Assembly (NCBI GenBank): GCA_030158115.1
Contig: JAOATK010000027.1
Coordinates: 1 to 39,779 of the forward strand
Origin: Legionella sp.
GTDB taxonomy: Bacteria > Pseudomonadota > Gammaproteobacteria > Legionellales > Legionellaceae
Direction: 5' to 3'
DNA: 39,779 nucleotides
A program made the translations under genes and the position numbers. The notes below the pieces were generated by a model. That model was not told the DNA's origin. It saw only the letters and a program-made list of their open reading frames with translations, and did no database searches. Below, in pieces: positions 36,760 through 39,779 of the stretch. Positions within the stretch are counted from its first letter, which is position 1. Each line of letters starts with the position of its first letter.

Positions 36760-39447
36760 TCAGTGCTTATTATCGCCACTTAAATTTCTTAATACATACT
36801 GTAAAATCCCACCATTTTTATAATAATTTAATTCATCAGCTGTATCGATACGGCAAAGCGCTTTGATGTGCTTTATAGAGCCATCAGCGCGTTCAATAGT
36901 CACTGAGACCATAGATGCTGGCGTTAATGAATCAGAAATATCAATACTGATGCGCTCATCTCCTTTTAAATCCAAGGTCTTACGCGTCATGCCTTCAGAG
37001 AACTGTAAAGGTAAAACACCCATGCCAATTAAGTTAGAGCGATGAATGCGTTCAAAGCTTTCAGTAATCACTGCTTTGACCCCTAGAAGATTTGTTCCTT
37101 TTGCAGCCCAGTCTCTTGAGGAACCGGTACCGTATTCTTTTCCTGCAATTACTACTAAATCATGATGATGTTGCTGATAGAGCATTGATGCATCATAAAT
37201 AGGCATGATTTCGCCCGTAGGAATATAACGTGTGATTCCGCCTTCTTGGCCATGAGTCATTTCGTTACGGATACGAATATTGGCAAAAGTCCCTCGCATC
37301 ATCACTTCATGATTACCGCGTCGTGAACCATAGGAATTAAAATCCTTCTCACTCACGCCTTTAGATTTTAAATAAAGACCAGCAGGGGAGCTTGCTTTAA
37401 TGGAACCTGCGGGAGAAATATGGTCAGTGGTAATTGAATCACCAAATAGCGCCAACACATAGGCTTGCTTAACTGGTTTAATCGCATCAGGTTTTGCTTT
37501 TAAATTTTCAAAGAATGGGGGATGTTGAATATAGGTTGAATCAGCATTCCATTCATAGGTTTTTCCAGTGCTGGTTTTGATAGATTGCCAATGTGCGTCG
37601 CCGAGAAATACTTCTGCATATTCTTTACGGAACATTCCACCAGTAACTTTAGCTACTTCTGCTGCAATTTCTGCATTGGTTGGCCAAATATCTTTAAGGT
37701 AAACATCATTGCCTTGCTTATCTTTGCCTAAAGGCTCTTTTCCTAAATCCGAACAGGTGGTTCCTAATAGAGCATAAGCAACTACCAAGGGAGGAGAGGC
37801 TAACCAGTTGGCTCTGACTTGAGGATGCACGCGGCCTTCAAAATTACGGTTTCCGGATAATACAGCAGACACCACGAGATCATTGTCGCTAATGGTATGA
37901 GAAATAGCATCAGGAAGAGGGCCTGAATTACCGATACAAGTAGTGCAACCATAACCTACTAGGTTAAAGCCTAATTGATCTAAATAGGATTGAAGACCTG
38001 TATGTTTTAGATAATCGGTGACAACTTTAGAACCAGGAGCTAAGGAAGATTTAACCCAAGGTTTACGTTGCAGCCCTTTTTCAATAGCTTTTTTAGCCAC
38101 AAGACCCGCTGCCATTAATACGCTAGGGTTTGAGGTGTTAGTACAACTGGTGATTGCTGCAATAACTACGTGACCATGTTTCATTTCAAAATCATGGTGT
38201 TTAACCGGGTAGGAAGTGTTTTTTTCCTCTTCCTTGCCTGTTTCCTTTAAAAAAGCTGAAAACTCAACAGGAAGTGTGTCTAGAGTGACTTTATCTTGTG
38301 GGCGTTTAGGGCCTGCAAGTGAAGGTTGTATGGTGTTTAAATCAAGTTCCAGAGTATCTGTAAAAATAGGGTCTTCACTGTCTTTGTCATACCACATGCC
38401 TTGAGCTTTGGCGTAAGCTTCAACTAGGGCAATCGTGTGTTTGTCGCGTCCTGTTAATTCAAGGTAACGAATGGTTTCTTTATCTACTGGGAAGAATCCA
38501 CAGGTTGCTCCATATTCTGGGGCCATGTTAGAAATAGTCGCTCTATCGGCAAGGGGTAAATCATTCAATCCTGGGCCATAAAACTCAACAAACTTACCTA
38601 CAACTCCTTTTTTGCGAAGCATTTGAGTAACGGTAAGAACTAAATCGGTTGCCGTTATTCCTTCTTTCATTTTTCCAGATAATTTAAAGCCAACGACCTC
38701 GGGAATTAACATTGATACGGGCTGGCCCAGCATTGCAGCTTCTGCTTCAATACCGCCAACACCCCAGCCTAAAACGCCTAAGCCATTAATCATGGTTGTA
38801 TGAGAGTCTGTTCCTACTAGAGTGTCTGGGTAGGCATATAAATGACCGTCATCATTACTAGTCCAAACCGTTTTTCCTAAATACTCTAAATTAACTTGGT
38901 GACAAATTCCGGTACCTGGGGGGACAACTTGGAAGTTATCAAATGCTTTTTGTCCCCAACGTAAAAATTCATAGCGTTCGTTGTTACGTTCCATTTCAAT
39001 TTCGGTATTTACTTCTAATGAATCCTTAGTCCCAAATTTATCAACCATCACCGAGTGATCAATGACTAAATCAACAGGGGATAAGGGAGAAATTTTATCA
39101 GGATTACCACCCAGGGCTTCAAGAGCATCTCGCATAGCGGCTAAATCAACTACAGCAGGAACCCCAGTAAAATCTTGCATGAGGACACGAGCCGGTCTAA
39201 AGGCAATTTCATGTTGTGAAGTTTTTGTATGAAGCCAATGAGCAATCGCTTCAATGTCTTTGGTGGTGACGGTTTTATTGTCTTCAAAACGCAATAAATT
39301 TTCAAGAAGCACTTTGAGCGAGTAGGGAAGACGGCTGATCCCTTTTAAATGATTGCTCTCAGCTTCTTTAAGGCTGTAATAATGATAGGTTTTCCCTTCT
39401 ACATCAAGTTGACGTTTTGTTGATAAACTGTCATGACCTACTTTCAT
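36760..39447 (-). CDS. acnA: Aconitate hydratase A (AcnA)
   Basis: [4Fe-4S] dehydratase of the TCA cycle, related to eukaryotic cytosolic aconitase/IRP1. The 895 aa match AcnA (about 891). Cluster ligands are Cys435 ([11 protein letters not shown]), Cys501 and Cys504 ([12 protein letters not shown]). Other landmarks are [21 protein letters not shown] and, in the swivel domain, [21 protein letters not shown] 6 bases before the ATG supports the start. It can be expected to hydrate 2-methyl-cis-aconitate for the nearby prp pathway as well as citrate. No prpF/acnD pair is present. Confidence 0.97.
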   Translation of the reverse strand: MKVGHDSLSTKRQLDVEGKTYHYYSLKEAESNHLKGISRLPYSLKVLLENLLRFEDNKTVTTKDIEAIAHWLHTKTSQHEIAFRPARVLMQDFTGVPAVVDLAAMRDALEALGGNPDKISPLSPVDLVIDHSVMVDKFGTKDSLEVNTEIEMERNNERYEFLRWGQKAFDNFQVVPPGTGICHQVNLEYLGKTVWTSNDDGHLYAYPDTLVGTDSHTTMINGLGVLGWGVGGIEAEAAMLGQPVSMLIPEVVGFKLSGKMKEGITATDLVLTVTQMLRKKGVVGKFVEFYGPGLNDLPLADRATISNMAPEYGATCGFFPVDKETIRYLELTGRDKHTIALVEAYAKAQGMWYDKDSEDPIFTDTLELDLNTIQPSLAGPKRPQDKVTLDTLPVEFSAFLKETGKEEEKNTSYPVKHHDFEMKHGHVVIAAITSCTNTSNPSVLMAAGLVAKKAIEKGLQRKPWVKSSLAPGSKVVTDYLKHTGLQSYLDQLGFNLVGYGCTTCIGNSGPLPDAISHTISDNDLVVSAVLSGNRNFEGRVHPQVRANWLASPPLVVAYALLGTTCSDLGKEPLGKDKQGNDVYLKDIWPTNAEIAAEVAKVTGGMFRKEYAEVFLGDAHWQSIKTSTGKTYEWNADSTYIQHPPFFENLKAKPDAIKPVKQAYVLALFGDSITTDHISPAGSIKASSPAGLYLKSKGVSEKDFNSYGSRRGNHEVMMRGTFANIRIRNEMTHGQEGGITRYIPTGEIMPIYDASMLYQQHHHDLVVIAGKEYGTGSSRDWAAKGTNLLGVKAVITESFERIHRSNLIGMGVLPLQFSEGMTRKTLDLKGDERISIDISDSLTPASMVSVTIERADGSIKHIKALCRIDTADELNYYKNGGILQYVLRNLSGDNKH

Positions 39448-39559
39448 AAAAAACTCCCAGATTCAAAATGTGAAGCATAGCTCAAATTTAGGAATTTTTC
39501 ATGAGTTTTAATTTATTTAACCTTCATTAACGTCGGCTTTGTATTTGTTTACGAAACGT
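39448..39559 (-). promoter_or_regulatory. acnA: acnA leader and promoter region
   Basis: The minus strand of this AT-rich stretch should hold the acnA promoter. The best visible pair is ATGAAA, 17 bases, TATGCT, ending about 25 bases before the ATG; the -35 is poor. No iron- or redox-regulator site is recognised. Confidence 0.3.
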
Positions 39560-39779
39560 CTTTGCGAGCCGCAGGCGAAGCAATCCAGGAGTTCGAGGCA
39601 CAGAGCATCCCATTTACAATAACGTTTTATAAAGATCTAACCACCGTGGATTTATACTTTCAATTAGGGTTAATTTCTTTTTTCTCGAGCCACCTTTGAA
39701 TAGAATAATTATAAGAGCATAGTCAACATTTAGGTTGGTGCTTCATACCCCTGGATTGCTTCGCCTGCGGCTCGCAAAG
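39560..39779. mobile_element. MITE-like element with perfect 30-bp terminal inverted repeats
   Basis: The 30 bases at 39560-39589 (CTTTGCGAGCCGCAGG then CGAAGCAATCCAGG) are the exact reverse complement of 39750-39779, the last bases of the window. They enclose 160 bases without an ORF. The repeat resembles the TTGCGAG..GAAGCAATCCA intergenic repeats scattered in Legionella, Coxiella and rickettsiae. The arms may extend past the window, so the outer end and any target duplication cannot be seen. It lies about 110 bp upstream of the acnA start. Confidence 0.65.

Noticed and set aside
36760-39447. acnA read as AcnD, the prp-linked 2-methylcitrate dehydratase.
   Set aside because: No prpF is adjacent, a full prpD is present, and the sequence and length read as standard AcnA.
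1-39779. CRISPR array, tRNA, rRNA or integrase-type mobile island.
   Set aside because: No regularly spaced repeats, no tRNA-like cloverleaf noticed in the gaps, and no recombinase or transposase gene.

Overview
The window is a 39.8-kb chromosomal stretch that looks like Legionella or a close relative (Legionellaceae, Gammaproteobacteria). The evidence is an AT-rich genome, a gammaproteobacterial leuS-lptE-holA order, and a Pseudomonas/Enterobacteria-style arginine succinyltransferase (ast) operon. There are also a prpBCD methylcitrate cluster with an AcnA aconitase, an ERG4/ERG24-type sterol reductase of the kind known in Legionella and Coxiella, and several genes built like Dot/Icm effectors: a eukaryotic-like Ser/Thr kinase, a coiled-coil membrane protein and a CX5R-phosphatase-like protein. 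The species call is inferred from gene content, not from a marker gene.

Layout. 1-5142 (minus): arginine catabolism operon, transcribed M20 peptidase -> astA -> astD -> astB, with ATGA overlaps at two of three junctions. 5262-8618 (minus): two uncharacterised effector-like genes, a transmembrane-hairpin/coiled-coil protein and a 619-aa protein with a CX5R motif and a C-terminal membrane segment. 8766-9497 (plus): ubiG. 9531-15320 (minus): housekeeping block lnt, leuS, lptE, holA. 15492-21714 (plus): four-gene catabolic operon: a lysine 6-dehydrogenase/saccharopine dehydrogenase-like protein, an ALDH7-type aminoadipate-semialdehyde dehydrogenase, a 3-hydroxyacyl-CoA dehydrogenase/enoyl-CoA hydratase fusion and a thiolase. 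21790-22845 (minus): two small unknown genes. 22969-23784 (plus): ppsR. 23857-25152 (minus): sterol reductase. 25280-26440 (plus): a secreted lipase-like alpha/beta hydrolase and a small lipoprotein. 26571-33586 (plus): POT-family transporter, mnmC, then prpB-prpC-prpD. 33842-35005 (plus): protein kinase. 35085-36455 (minus): APC amino-acid transporter. 36760-39447 (minus): acnA. The right edge holds most of a short element with perfect 30-bp terminal inverted repeats.

Functionally the window leans towards growth on amino acids: arginine to glutamate and succinate (ast), lysine to aminoadipate and possibly acetyl-CoA, and propionyl-CoA to pyruvate and succinate (prpBCD plus AcnA), together with an amino-acid transporter and a POT-family carrier. 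This fits an intracellular bacterium that lives on host amino acids.

The most promising leads are the two adjacent effector-like genes at 5.2-8.6 kb, the M20 enzyme sitting where a desuccinylase would be expected in the ast operon, the kinase/permease block flanked by a direct repeat between prpD and acnA, the POT carrier that has lost its ExxER motif, and the inverted-repeat element at the right edge.
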